Source: an uncultured Acetatifactor sp.
GTDB lineage: Bacteria > Bacillota > Clostridia > Lachnospirales > Lachnospiraceae
NCBI GenBank assembly: GCA_910577185.1
Contig: CAJTLR010000004.1
Location: forward strand, 1 to 64,000
Direction: 5' to 3'
Length of the DNA stretch: 64,000 nt
Numbering within the stretch: the stretch's first letter is position 1; each line of letters begins with the position of its first letter. Positions 36,486 to 45,289 of this stretch are shown piece by piece. The notes beneath the pieces were generated by a model that was not told where the DNA came from, made no database searches, and saw nothing but the letters and a program-made list of their open reading frames with translations. Position numbers and translations under genes: made by a program.

Positions 36486-37742
36486 ATGATTATAAAGAAG
36501 TTTTTGGGCAGGACGGAAGAAGAAGCAGTGGAAGCTGCCAGAAAAGAGCTTGGCAGCGGCGTTGTCATCATGAATGTGAAAGAAGTAAAGCGCAAAGGGC
36601 TGGCGGCGATTTTCAGGCCGAAACAGACTGAGGTTACAGCCGCCCTGGAAGAGGAAAGGGATGCCCTGAGCGCCGTGCGGAGGGAATCCGTGCCCACCAG
36701 AGAGGATGCCGGGGAAAGGACGCAGGCTTCCATGGGTCTTTCCGGCAGGAAAAACCAGGATATGGAAGACAAGGCTTCCATTGAGCAGAGACTTGACAGC
36801 CTTCAGGAACTTCTGATGAGCCGGTTTCAGCAAAACGAGACGGAAAAAGAAGAAACGGGCGGGGAGAATGCAGGTCCGGAAGGCGAAACAAGGGAGGAAG
36901 TCCAGGAAGAGAAGCCGGGAAGTCAGGAACTTACGGAACAGCAGCGTTTTATCAGGCTCTTATATAACGCCATGCTGGAAAGCGAAGTGGATGAAAAGTA
37001 TGCCAATCAGATTGTGGATGATCTGGATCTGGCAGGGCAGGCCAATCTGCCGATAGATTATATTCTGGAAAACGTATACCAGAAAATGATATTGAAGTTC
37101 GGCAGGGCTGAAGGCATCCTTCCGGCAGAGGGAAGGACAAAGATCGTGCTTTTTATGGGCCCCACCGGGGTGGGCAAAACCACAACCATAGCCAAAATTG
37201 CCAGCAATTTTGCGGTGGAAGAGAGAAAAAGAGTTGCCATGCTGACCGCCGACACTTACCGGATAGCCGCTGTGGAACAGCTCAGAACCTATGCCAATAT
37301 TCTGGAGGTACCCTTCCGGGTCATCTATTCGGAGGATGAGGCGAAGGCAGCCGTGGAGGAATTTGAAGATTTTGATTATATTTTTGTGGACACCATGGGT
37401 CATTCCCACAAAAACGAAGAGCAGCTGGAGCATATGAAAAGGCTGTTTGAGACCCTGAGGGATGCGGGAGAGTGTCAGACCTTTCTGGTACTATCCGCCA
37501 CAACCAAGTACCGGGATCTGCTGAAGATTGTTTCCACCTATGAGGGAATTGCAGATTTTCAGCTGATTTTTACAAAGTTGGACGAGACGGGGGCCATGGG
37601 AAACCTGCTGAACCTGAAACTGTATACAGGAACACCCATAGCATTTGTGACCAACGGACAGAATGTGCCCAATGACATTGAACTTTTTAATCCCCAGAAG
37701 ACTGTGAAACAGATCCTGAGTACCAGGCAGGAAAGAAGCTGA
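36486..37742 (+). CDS. flhF: SRP-type GTPase FlhF
   Basis: Determines where and how many flagella are built. N-terminal B domain (MIIKKFLGRTEEEAVEAARKELG), a Glu-rich linker (about 75-150), then the NG GTPase with GPTGVGKTTTIAKIA at about 224-238, MLTADTYRIAAVEQLRTYA and FTKLDETGAMGN. In place of the SRP DTAG motif it reads DTMGHS. 418 aa. Follows flhA by 1 nt and precedes its ATPase partner flhG. Confidence 0.93.
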   Translation: MIIKKFLGRTEEEAVEAARKELGSGVVIMNVKEVKRKGLAAIFRPKQTEVTAALEEERDALSAVRRESVPTREDAGERTQASMGLSGRKNQDMEDKASIEQRLDSLQELLMSRFQQNETEKEETGGENAGPEGETREEVQEEKPGSQELTEQQRFIRLLYNAMLESEVDEKYANQIVDDLDLAGQANLPIDYILENVYQKMILKFGRAEGILPAEGRTKIVLFMGPTGVGKTTTIAKIASNFAVEERKRVAMLTADTYRIAAVEQLRTYANILEVPFRVIYSEDEAKAAVEEFEDFDYIFVDTMGHSHKNEEQLEHMKRLFETLRDAGECQTFLVLSATTKYRDLLKIVSTYEGIADFQLIFTKLDETGAMGNLLNLKLYTGTPIAFVTNGQNVPNDIELFNPQKTVKQILSTRQERS

Positions 37743-37785
37743 AGGAACAGCGCTGAACGGACGGAACCGGAATCAGGAGGTAGAT

Positions 37786-38661
37786 ATGGACCAGGCAGAA
37801 CAATTACGTATTTTAAAGGCAGGCCAGCAACAGCCGAAAGCATTGGCCCGGGTCATTACTGTCACCAGCGGGAAAGGTGGTGTGGGAAAATCCAATACCT
37901 CTATTAATCTGGCGATTCAGTTTCGCAAGATGGGAAAGAAAGTCATTATTCTGGATGCGGATTTTGGCCTTGCCAATATAGAGATTATGTTCGGGGCGGT
38001 GCCGAAGCATAATTTATGTGACTTGATTTACCAGGGAAAAAGTATCAGGGATATTATTACATGGGGCCCCATGGAAGTAGGCTTTATCTCCGGCGGAAGC
38101 GGTATTGCGGGAATGTCTAATTTAAGCCGTGATTATCTAAGTTATATTATCCAGAATCTGTCCCAGCTGGATACCATTGCGGACATCATCATTGTGGATA
38201 CAGGGGCGGGTATTTCAGACGCGGTGCTGGAGTTTCTGGTGGCCAGCGGGGAAATTCTTCTTGTGACCACGCCGGAACCGACTTCCATAACAGATTCCTA
38301 TTCGCTTTTAAAGGCATTATACCGCCACGTGAGGTTTGACGCCAATGCGACGAAGGTAAAACTCATTGCAAACAGGGTGTCAAAGGAATCGGAGGGCAGG
38401 GTGCTTTACGATAAACTGAACGCGGTGGTTGAGCGCTATTTAAAGGTGCCAATGATATATCTGGGGTGTGTGCCGGAGGATACCCAGCTGTCCCGGTCGG
38501 TTATGCAGCAGGTTCCGGTTTCCCTGCACAATCCCGGTGCAAAGTCCACAATGGCATATGAGAGGATTGCGGGAAGGCTTTTGGATAAGAAAGAGGCAGA
38601 GAGACAGCCAAAACGGGGCATGGCGGCATTTTTCTCGTATATGATTGCAGGCAAAAGGTAA
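37786..38661 (+). CDS. flhG: MinD/ParA-type ATPase FlhG (YlxH)
   Basis: Counterpart of FlhF in controlling flagellar number. Deviant Walker A SGKGGVGKSNTS at about residues 27-38, switch II DTGAGISDAVLEFL, and a C-terminal membrane-targeting helix (ERIAGRLLDKKEAE...). An N-terminal QAEQLRILK segment fits the FlhF-activating peptide. 291 aa; RBS AGGAGG. Confidence 0.94.
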   Translation: MDQAEQLRILKAGQQQPKALARVITVTSGKGGVGKSNTSINLAIQFRKMGKKVIILDADFGLANIEIMFGAVPKHNLCDLIYQGKSIRDIITWGPMEVGFISGGSGIAGMSNLSRDYLSYIIQNLSQLDTIADIIIVDTGAGISDAVLEFLVASGEILLVTTPEPTSITDSYSLLKALYRHVRFDANATKVKLIANRVSKESEGRVLYDKLNAVVERYLKVPMIYLGCVPEDTQLSRSVMQQVPVSLHNPGAKSTMAYERIAGRLLDKKEAERQPKRGMAAFFSYMIAGKR

Positions 38662-38684
38662 AATGAAAAAGGGTGGTGGTTATT

Positions 38685-39419
38685 ATGTTTTCCAAGTTTA
38701 TTTCGGTAGGGGATAAAATCGAATTACAGGCGGTTGCGCGTGAAAACGAGGATCAGCCTGGTGTGGCAGGAAAGGTCTACCATAGTACGGTCTATGATAT
38801 CCAGTCAGAAGATACCATTGAGATCACAATGCCTATGGAGAAGACAAAGCTGATCCTGCTTCCTGTGGATGGGGAGTTTGACATGGTATTTTACGCTGCA
38901 AGCGGGCTGTTCCAGTGTCTTGCAAGAATTATTGACCGGTATAAGAGTAATAATACCTACTTGCTTCTGCTGGAGATTACCAGTAATCTGCGGAAGTACC
39001 AGAGAAGAGAGTTCTACCGCCTGGGATGTGCGCTGGAGATGAATACACGCAGCCTGCAGGAAGAGGAAGTCCAGACCATAGAAAGCAGACAGCCGTACAC
39101 GCTGGCGAAAGGGCTTCCGCTGAAGCAGAGCGTCATTGTGGACATCAGCGGGGGTGGTCTGCGCTTTTTATCCACCCAGCGCTATGAGCCTGGCAGCCTG
39201 ATCTACTGCAGCTATCATCTGATGAACGGCGGTGAGCACAAAAAATACGAAGTGATCAGCAGGGTGATCAGTTCCATTGAGCTGGATAACCGCAAGGGTA
39301 CATTTGAGCACCGGGTACAGTTTTATGACCTGGATCCCACGGTCAGGGAAGAGATTATCAAATATATCTTTGAGGAAGAGAGAAGAAACCGGCTGAAAAA
39401 GAAATATGCTTCAGAATAA
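38685..39419 (+). CDS. PilZ-domain flagellar brake protein (YcgR/DgrA-like)
   Basis: N-terminal YcgR-like beta domain and C-terminal PilZ domain with both c-di-GMP-binding motifs: QRREFYRLG (RxxxR) at about residue 108 and VDISGGGLRF (D/NxSxxG) at about 150. It should slow or stop the motor when c-di-GMP is high. ATG 38685 (244 aa) is preferred to an upstream in-frame start because the RBS-like GGGTGGTGG ends 5 nt before it. Confidence 0.88.
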   Translation: MFSKFISVGDKIELQAVARENEDQPGVAGKVYHSTVYDIQSEDTIEITMPMEKTKLILLPVDGEFDMVFYAASGLFQCLARIIDRYKSNNTYLLLLEITSNLRKYQRREFYRLGCALEMNTRSLQEEEVQTIESRQPYTLAKGLPLKQSVIVDISGGGLRFLSTQRYEPGSLIYCSYHLMNGGEHKKYEVISRVISSIELDNRKGTFEHRVQFYDLDPTVREEIIKYIFEEERRNRLKKKYASE

Positions 39420-39472
39420 GGATTTTTCGTTGTAGTGTTGAAACTGGCAGGACAAATCGGGAGAGGCAATGT

Positions 39473-40099
39473 ATGAGCGAGATTTTGGAACAAGTTTCAG
39501 AAACATATTATGATGTACTGAAAGAAATAGGGAATATTGGGGCCGGCAATGCAATGACAGCGCTGTCCCAGATGCTTCAGTGTAAAGTGGATATGAAAGT
39601 ACCCCAGGTCAGACTTCTGGAATTTTCTGAGGTAGGGGAGCTGATGGGGGGAGAAGAACAGATCATGGCAGGGGTATTCCTGGGTGTGGAAGGGGATATC
39701 ACGGGGAGCATGATGTTTATGGTGGAAGAGCAAAGCGCCAGGCATCTGATCCAGAAAATTACCATGGGTATGTTCCCGGAGGGAGAAGAATTTGAGGAGA
39801 TGGGTCTGTCTGCCATGCAGGAAGTGGGCAATATCATCACAGGCGCTTACTTAAATTCATTGTCCATGATGACAAACTTGTCGGTAAGTCCGTCCCCTCC
39901 TGCCGTGACGGTGGATATGGCAGGGGCAATATTGAGTGTACCGGCCATTCAGTTTGGTATTTACGGTGATAAGATTCTGCTGATACAGTCCCAGTTCTAT
40001 GACGAAGTGAAGCTGGATGGATATTTCATCCTGATTCCGGATCTGGAATCTTATGAAAAGATACTCACGGCCCTGGGAGTTCCGGTAAATCTGGGCTGA
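39473..40099 (+). CDS. cheC: CheY-P phosphatase CheC
   Basis: 208 aa with both CheC active-site helices: LKEIGNIGAGNAMTALS at about 18 and MQEVGNIITGAYLNSLS at about 120, each carrying the E...N pair. CheC forms a complex with CheD and dephosphorylates CheY-P. Directly before cheD, as in Bacillus. cheB, cheA and cheW, which usually precede it, are missing here. Confidence 0.95.
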   Translation: MSEILEQVSETYYDVLKEIGNIGAGNAMTALSQMLQCKVDMKVPQVRLLEFSEVGELMGGEEQIMAGVFLGVEGDITGSMMFMVEEQSARHLIQKITMGMFPEGEEFEEMGLSAMQEVGNIITGAYLNSLSMMTNLSVSPSPPAVTVDMAGAILSVPAIQFGIYGDKILLIQSQFYDEVKLDGYFILIPDLESYEKILTALGVPVNLG

Positions 40100-40146
40100 T
40101 ACTGCATTGTAAAAATAGAACGGACAAAAGGATATGGAAATGACTC

Positions 40147-40644
40147 ATGAGTGAAATATTGAAAGTAGGAATAGCAGACTTGAAGACCTGCATAAGCCCC
40201 AATGGTGTGATGACTCTGGGGCTGGGGTCCTGTGTCGGCATTGCCATCCGGGACCCGATGAACAAAATCGGCGGACTGGTACATATTATGCTGCCGGACA
40301 GCAAGGCCATCACCAGCGGACAGCATAATATTGCGAAATTTGCGGATACTGGCATAGAAGAGCTGGTGCGGCAGCTGGAGAGAATGGGAGCCAGGCGCGT
40401 CCGCATGGTTGCGAAGATTGCCGGGGGTGCCACAATGTTTAACTTTCAGGGAAGCGGGTCAGGTGCGTCGGTGGCACAGGTGGGCAACCGGAATGTGGAG
40501 GCTACAAAAGCCAAACTGAATGCACTCAGGATTCCTATCCTGGCACAGGATACAGGGGCAAATTACGGGAGAACGGTAGTTTTTTATCCGGAAACAGGTG
40601 CTTTTCATATCCGGGCCGTTGGAAAACCAGAAAAGATCATCTGA
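40147..40644 (+). CDS. cheD: Chemoreceptor glutamine deamidase CheD
   Basis: 165 aa. Catalytic C29 (LGLGSCVGIAIRD) and H46 (GGLVHIMLPDS) are present, followed by the beta-rich VRMVAKIAGGATMF and NVEATKAKLNALRIPILAQDTGANYGRTV segments. CheD deamidates receptor glutamines and is inhibited by CheC-CheY-P binding. Confidence 0.95.
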   Translation: MSEILKVGIADLKTCISPNGVMTLGLGSCVGIAIRDPMNKIGGLVHIMLPDSKAITSGQHNIAKFADTGIEELVRQLERMGARRVRMVAKIAGGATMFNFQGSGSGASVAQVGNRNVEATKAKLNALRIPILAQDTGANYGRTVVFYPETGAFHIRAVGKPEKII

Positions 40645-40650
40645 AGAACA

Positions 40651-40770
40651 CTTTCAAATAATGAATGGAGCGCCCGCTGAAACGGGCAGAGGGTGTAAGT
40701 TTGGAAGTTCCTTTCAAATACTGATTGGTATGCGCGCCAAAGCGCGCTAGGGGTATAAATATGAACAGGA
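40651..40770 (+). repeat. Two tandem 60-nt units with covarying hairpin, cheD-to-next-gene leader
   Basis: The units at 40651 and 40711 align without gaps. Both begin CTTTCAAATA, both contain a 5-bp stem with a 6-nt loop (GCCCG/CGGGC in the first, GCGCG/CGCGC in the second, a compensatory base-pair change), and both continue GGGTGTAAGT or GGGTATAAAT before a start-like codon. The first leads into a seven-codon reading frame (TTG 40701 to TGA 40724), the second into the 93-aa gene. Confidence 0.75.
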
Positions 40771-41042
40771 AGAATATGCCGCTTCTCCTGATGCTGACAG
40801 CGGGGGCGGTGACATGTGTTATTACTTATGTGGAAAAGTATACCATGTTTGAAAAGCTGGTTGCTTTGTTTGTGGTACTGGTGATCTTTTTTGTGCTGGG
40901 AAGTGTGCTGAAGTGGACACTGGATTTCTTCGAAAAGCAAAATGAGGAGAGGCTGAAGGAAGAGGGGGAGGTCATCGAAAAAGAAGCGGAAGAAGGAGGG
41001 GAAGAGAAGCCGGAGGAAAAGGGCCGGCAAAAATCTTCTTGA
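40761..41042 (+). CDS. Small membrane protein between cheD and sigD, unknown function
   Basis: 93 aa from ATG 40761 with AGGGG upstream. Two hydrophobic segments (MPLLLMLTAGAVTCVITY at about 5-22 and KLVALFVVLVIFFVLGSVL at about 32-50) are followed by a charged Glu/Lys tail rich in EE and EK pairs. I do not recognise the family; genes like this occur before sigD in related operons. An upstream in-frame ATG at 40725 would start inside the repeat unit and is less likely. Confidence 0.6.
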   Translation: MNRKNMPLLLMLTAGAVTCVITYVEKYTMFEKLVALFVVLVIFFVLGSVLKWTLDFFEKQNEERLKEEGEVIEKEAEEGGEEKPEEKGRQKSS

Positions 41043-41067
41043 CAGATTTCGTATCGGACAGTATGAT
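41039..41067 (+). promoter_or_regulatory. Consensus sigma-A promoter in front of sigD
   Basis: TTGACA, exactly 17 nt, TATGAT. The -35 overlaps the stop codon of the preceding gene and the -10 ends 27 nt before the sigD ATG, so the leader is very short. sigD can therefore be transcribed independently of the long operon. Confidence 0.8.
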
Positions 41068-41093
41068 AACATTTAAGAAGGAGCAGAGATTTC

Positions 41094-41867
41094 ATGGATG
41101 AGGCAGGCAGGAAAAAACTGTTAGAAGAATATGCGAAGATGAAATCACCGGAAACCAGAGAGCAGCTGATTCTGGAATATGCTCCTCTTGTGAAGGTGGT
41201 TGCGGGCAGGCTCAGCATGTATCTGGGCTATAATGTGGAGTATGAAGATCTGGTAAGCTATGGTATCTTTGGCCTGATAGATGCCATAGATAAATTTGAT
41301 TATCTGAAAGACGTAAAATTCGAGACTTATGCCAGTCTGCGTATCCGGGGCGCCATACTGGACCAGATCCGCAAGATGGACTGGATTCCCAGAACAATCC
41401 GACAAAAACAGAAAAAAATAGAGGCAGTTATCAAGGAAGTGGAGCAGAACACAGGACATGTGGCTACGGATGAGGAAATCGCCAGGGGGCTGGGGATTTC
41501 AAATGATGAGTACCTGGACTGGCAGTCCCAGATGAAGATTACCGGGCTGGTTTCACTGAATGAATATATGGAACAGGGAAGCGATGTGTCTCAGGATTAC
41601 AGAAGACATACCACATCGCATTTTGAAGCACCGGAAGAGCGGGTGGAAAGGGAAGAACTGACAAAAGTTCTGGGGGAAGCCCTTCAGCTTCTGACGGAGA
41701 AGGAACAGAAGGTGATCACTCTATATTATTACGAGGATCTCACATTGAAGGAAATCAGTAATATATTGGAGGTTTCTGAGTCCAGGGTATCGCAGCTGCA
41801 TACCAGGGCCTTAAAGAAGATGAAGGTAAAAATGGGGAACTATATGGGTATTCTTTCAAATAATTAG
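41094..41867 (+). CDS. sigD: Flagellar RNA polymerase sigma factor FliA/SigD (sigma-28)
   Basis: Directs late flagellar, chemotaxis and autolysin genes. Region 2 is seen in LVKVVAGRLSMYLGYNVEYEDLVSYGIFGLIDAIDKFDY and KFETYASLRIRGAILDQIRKMDWIPRTIRQ; region 3 in NTGHVATDEEIARGLGIS; region 4 in LTEKEQKVITLYYYEDLTLKEISNILEVSESRVSQLHTRAL. 257 aa. RBS AAGAAGGAG. No FlgM gene (its anti-sigma factor) lies in this window. Confidence 0.97.
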   Translation: MDEAGRKKLLEEYAKMKSPETREQLILEYAPLVKVVAGRLSMYLGYNVEYEDLVSYGIFGLIDAIDKFDYLKDVKFETYASLRIRGAILDQIRKMDWIPRTIRQKQKKIEAVIKEVEQNTGHVATDEEIARGLGISNDEYLDWQSQMKITGLVSLNEYMEQGSDVSQDYRRHTTSHFEAPEERVEREELTKVLGEALQLLTEKEQKVITLYYYEDLTLKEISNILEVSESRVSQLHTRALKKMKVKMGNYMGILSNN

Positions 41868-41883
41868 GTGGGGGGATCAGGCT

Positions 41884-43473
41884 ATGCAGAATGGTTATTT
41901 TCGATTGGTAAATGATTTTAAAGGATATGGCATTGCCCTGTATCCGCCGAAAAGTTTCGGGGAGGGAATCCGGGAGGAGGAGGTCTGGAAGTATCTGGAT
42001 GGATTGAAAATTCCTTACGACAAAAAGCGGATAGAAATGCAGATTCAGTTTGAAGAAGACGGGATCTGCCATCTGGGGGATGGGGAGTGTCCGGTCTGCC
42101 CGGAGACTTATATGCTTGATGTGAGCGAAGATGACATGATGGCCACGGTACGGTTTATCCCGCCGTCGGAGGGCGGCCAGAGGCTGACAAAGGAAGATTT
42201 TCTACGGGATATCAAAAATAAAAATATTGTTTATGGAATACAGGAGAATTCCCTTCAGGAGCATTTTGAGTCAGAGGGGGTTTATTGTACTGATATTATT
42301 GTGGCTAAAGGAAAGAGGCCGGTACAGGGGAAAGACGCCCAGATAGAATATTCTTTTAACATTGATCTACATAAACGTCCGGCCCACAGGGAAGACGGCC
42401 GTGTGGATTATTTTAAACTGACCACCATCAACCAGTGCCGGAAAGGCCAGGTGCTGGCCCGTATTATTCCGGAACAGCCCGGGGAGCCCGGCTGTGATGT
42501 ACACGGCAAGTCCATCAAATGCCGTGAAGTGAAGAAGGAGACATTAAAGTTCGGCAAAAATATCGATTTAACCGAGGATAAACTTTCCATTATATCCCAG
42601 GTGGACGGCCATGTGTCGCTGGTAGATAAGAAAGTGGTGGTGTCCAGTGTATACCAGGTGAAAGGGGTCAATGTATCCACGGGCAATATCAATTATGATG
42701 GAAGTATTGAAATCGCGGGCAATGTGGATGAGAATTTCGAAGTGAAGGCCGGCGGGAATGTGGTGGTAAACGGTTCCGTGGAAGGCGCCACCATCATTGC
42801 CGGTGGAAATATCATTATAGCAAAGGGCATGAACGGCATGGGAAAAGGCTATCTTCGTGCCCGGGGAGACATCATTGTGAAATTCCTGGAGAATTCAAGG
42901 GTGGTGTCCGGGGGATATGTGGAGACGGAGGCGATTCTTCACTGTACCGTGTCCTCAGGGTCTGATGTGAAAGTGGACGGCAGGAGGGGAATCATCCTGG
43001 GAGGCCGTGTACAGGCGGCAAATGCCATCATAGCAAAAACCATCGGGGCCAGCATGAGTACGGCGACTACCCTGGAGGTGGGGGTGGAACCATTGCTGAT
43101 CTCCCAGCTTGAACATGTGCAGACCGCCATTGAGGAAAGAAAAAAGACGGTAAATGCGGCCCAGGTGATCTACGATAATTTCAAGGAAAAACAAAGGCGC
43201 GGTCTCCAGTTTAATGACGGCCAGCTGCGGTATATGAGGAGTGTGGTATCCCTGATTCAGGAGAAGAGCGCGGAGCTGGACCGCCTGAACCGGAGACTTG
43301 CATCCCTGCAGGAGATGATGGAGACCAGGGAAGAGGCGGAAGTGGTGGTCAATGAGCAGATTTATTCCAATGTAACCATCATCATCGGAAGTGTGAGCAG
43401 GCTCATTCAGACCAATTACCGGTACTGTAAATTTGTCAAGGAAGAAGGGGAAGTGAGGATGGTACCCTTGTAA
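41884..43473 (+). CDS. FapA-family (DUF342) polymerisation scaffold
   Basis: 529 aa. An N-terminal FapA domain is followed by the characteristic beta-helix-like polymer domain with repeated Gly/Val/Asn turns (EIAGNVDENFEVKAGGNVVVNGSVEGATIIAGGNIII...) and a C-terminal coiled coil (about 410-470). DUF342/FapA proteins are bactofilin-like and occur in flagellar operons, where they affect assembly or placement. RBS region GGTGGGGGGA, 16 nt after sigD. Confidence 0.85.
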   Translation: MQNGYFRLVNDFKGYGIALYPPKSFGEGIREEEVWKYLDGLKIPYDKKRIEMQIQFEEDGICHLGDGECPVCPETYMLDVSEDDMMATVRFIPPSEGGQRLTKEDFLRDIKNKNIVYGIQENSLQEHFESEGVYCTDIIVAKGKRPVQGKDAQIEYSFNIDLHKRPAHREDGRVDYFKLTTINQCRKGQVLARIIPEQPGEPGCDVHGKSIKCREVKKETLKFGKNIDLTEDKLSIISQVDGHVSLVDKKVVVSSVYQVKGVNVSTGNINYDGSIEIAGNVDENFEVKAGGNVVVNGSVEGATIIAGGNIIIAKGMNGMGKGYLRARGDIIVKFLENSRVVSGGYVETEAILHCTVSSGSDVKVDGRRGIILGGRVQAANAIIAKTIGASMSTATTLEVGVEPLLISQLEHVQTAIEERKKTVNAAQVIYDNFKEKQRRGLQFNDGQLRYMRSVVSLIQEKSAELDRLNRRLASLQEMMETREEAEVVVNEQIYSNVTIIIGSVSRLIQTNYRYCKFVKEEGEVRMVPL

Positions 43474-43538
43474 ACCGGCTGCTGTTCCCTCTGTGAACAG
43501 TAACGGAATTGACATCCACTGAGAAAGAAGGTGTGCAT

Positions 43539-43847
43539 ATGGCATTTGGGGCAATTGAACTGACGACAATATCCAGGGCTCAGGATTATACCACCATCAA
43601 ACATAATGAAGACAATAAAGGGATGGTAGACCAGAGTAACTTCAGTGCCCAGGTTCAGAAGGCTGTGGAGCAGAATATACGCGAAGTGCACAGCAGCGAT
43701 AATACCCAGTGGCATGAACAGAAGCCTGACGCCAAGGAAAAGGGCAATGGACAGTACACAGGCGACGGCGGGCGCCGGAGGAAGGGGAAAACTTCCCAGG
43801 ACCGGGTGGTGGTAAAGACCCGGGAAGGCTTTGATATGAAAATTTGA
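43539..43847 (+). CDS. Flagellar-operon hypothetical protein
   Basis: 102 aa from ATG 43539 after AGAAGG. Hydrophilic, no membrane segment or signal peptide; Gln/Asn/Asp/Lys-rich, with a basic patch GGRRRKGKT near residue 85. I do not know a function. Genes of this kind follow fapA in related Lachnospiraceae, so it is probably a real part of the operon. Confidence 0.6.
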   Translation: MAFGAIELTTISRAQDYTTIKHNEDNKGMVDQSNFSAQVQKAVEQNIREVHSSDNTQWHEQKPDAKEKGNGQYTGDGGRRRKGKTSQDRVVVKTREGFDMKI

Positions 43848-43929
43848 TTGCCGTCTGCGGCAGTGAACCGGGACCGGGAGGGGAGCTGCCTGAAGGCGCT
43901 GCGGACGGTAACGGAGATAGGCGGAAGAA

Positions 43930-44646
43930 ATGGATATAATTGAAGTTATCCTGCTGATCGCGGGAAGCCTTATTTTTCTTTTGAGTTTTCTGATTCCCGA
44001 AAAAAAGGGGGTGCTTTCAGGAGGACTGGCAGAAAATGAGATAAAAAATCTGGTCAGCCAGGAACTGGAGTCCGTGAGGAACCATGTGGATGATGTTGTG
44101 GAAGAGGCTGTTTCGTATTCCATGGAGAAAACAGAACGCTCCCTGGAACGTCTTTCCAATGAGAAAATCATGGCAGTAAACGAGTATTCGGATACGGTTC
44201 TTTCGGAAATCCACAAAAACCATGAAGAGGCAGTGTTTCTGTATGATATGCTGAATAATAAGCATACCAGCCTCAAAAATATCATGGCACAGATCAATGA
44301 TACGATAAAGAATGCCGGTGAGACCATAGCCGCCCTGGAAAACGTTATGGCACAGAGGCGTGACGAGGCGGGCGTATCCGGGGAAGAAATGGCGGCAGCG
44401 CCGCCGGCCTGGGAGCCGGCTTCCTGGAAACAGGACACTGCCCGGGAAACGGAGCCGGAGGAACCCATGGGGGAGCCGGAAGAATCTGTGGAAAGTCAGG
44501 AGGCATATGACGAGGAGCGGCAGAATAATAAGGACAGAATTCTGGAACGCTATCGGCAGGGAAAGACAGCAGTCATCATAGCGAAGGAGCTGGGACTGGG
44601 CATCGGGGAAGTGAGACTGGTGATAGACTTGTACAGAAACCAGTAA
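43930..44646 (+). CDS. DUF6115-like membrane/coiled-coil protein with C-terminal HTH-like helix pair
   Basis: 238 aa: N-terminal membrane helix (EVILLIAGSLIFLLSFL), a long coiled coil (about 35-140), an acidic Pro/Glu-rich linker (about 150-190) and a C-terminal segment RILERYRQGKTAVIIAKELGLGIGEVRLVIDLY that looks like a helix-turn-helix. Its place (sigD ... this gene ... rpsB) and topology match SwrB of Bacillus subtilis, which activates the FliPQR gate. The equivalence is an inference from position and shape, not from visible sequence identity. Confidence 0.65.
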   Translation: MDIIEVILLIAGSLIFLLSFLIPEKKGVLSGGLAENEIKNLVSQELESVRNHVDDVVEEAVSYSMEKTERSLERLSNEKIMAVNEYSDTVLSEIHKNHEEAVFLYDMLNNKHTSLKNIMAQINDTIKNAGETIAALENVMAQRRDEAGVSGEEMAAAPPAWEPASWKQDTARETEPEEPMGEPEESVESQEAYDEERQNNKDRILERYRQGKTAVIIAKELGLGIGEVRLVIDLYRNQ

Positions 44647-44675
44647 AATAAGAGTCGTTAGAATCGAGGAAATAA

Positions 44676-45266
44676 GTGAAACTGAGATATCAAATGCGGG
44701 GACTGGGAATCGGAATCATCATGACGGCCCTATTGATGGGAATGACTACGCGTGAGGAAGCTCCTTTGACGGATGCGGAGATCAAGGCCAGGGCTTCGGC
44801 GCTGGGAATGGTGGAAAGCGATTCCCTGAAACTGACAGATATTCTGAACGGTTCCCCTTCGTCCCAGGAAAACCCTCTGCCGGGGGAAGAACACCCGGAT
44901 GAGATAAATTCACCTTCTGAACCGGGAACAGACGGAGAAGAACCGGCCGAAACGACGGAACCAGGGGAAGAAGGGGGTACCCAGGAGACTGCTGACATGC
45001 CTCAGGAATCCGGAGGGCAGGAAAATTCTGCCGCTTCCGAAAATGGGGAAGCTGTCACCATTGTGATTGAATTTGGCGTGACTTCCTACAGTGTGAGCAA
45101 AATGCTGGCAGAAGCCGGGCTGGTGGAGAATGCCATTGCGTTTGACAATTATCTGTGTGCCAACGGACTTTCCAGAAAAGTAAGCGCCGGTACCTATCAG
45201 ATTGAACCCGGTACAAGTGAGGAAGAAATTATCAGAATCATAACAAAAAACTCCACGGTTCAATGA
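44676..45266 (+). CDS. MltG/YceG-like membrane protein lacking the lytic domain
   Basis: 196 aa, GTG start at 44676 after GAGGAA. An N-terminal membrane anchor (about 6-24) is followed by a Glu/Pro/Gly-rich linker (about 65-125) and a C-terminal LysM-like unit (VTIVIEFGVTSYSVSKMLAEAGLV...YLCANGLSRKVSAGTYQIEPGTSEEEIIRIIT) like the first domain of the endolytic transglycosylase MltG. The catalytic domain of MltG is missing, so a binding or export role is likelier than cleavage. Last gene before the operon's terminator. Confidence 0.65.
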   Translation: MKLRYQMRGLGIGIIMTALLMGMTTREEAPLTDAEIKARASALGMVESDSLKLTDILNGSPSSQENPLPGEEHPDEINSPSEPGTDGEEPAETTEPGEEGGTQETADMPQESGGQENSAASENGEAVTIVIEFGVTSYSVSKMLAEAGLVENAIAFDNYLCANGLSRKVSAGTYQIEPGTSEEEIIRIITKNSTVQ

Positions 45267-45289
45267 TTTTCGGAACCGGGGAGTTTTTT
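45247..45289 (+). terminator. Terminator of the flagellar operon
   Basis: AACTCC-A-CGGTTC pairs with GAACCG-G-GGAGTT (12 bp with one mismatch), followed by TTTTTT. It overlaps the stop codon of the MltG-like gene. Confidence 0.85.
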
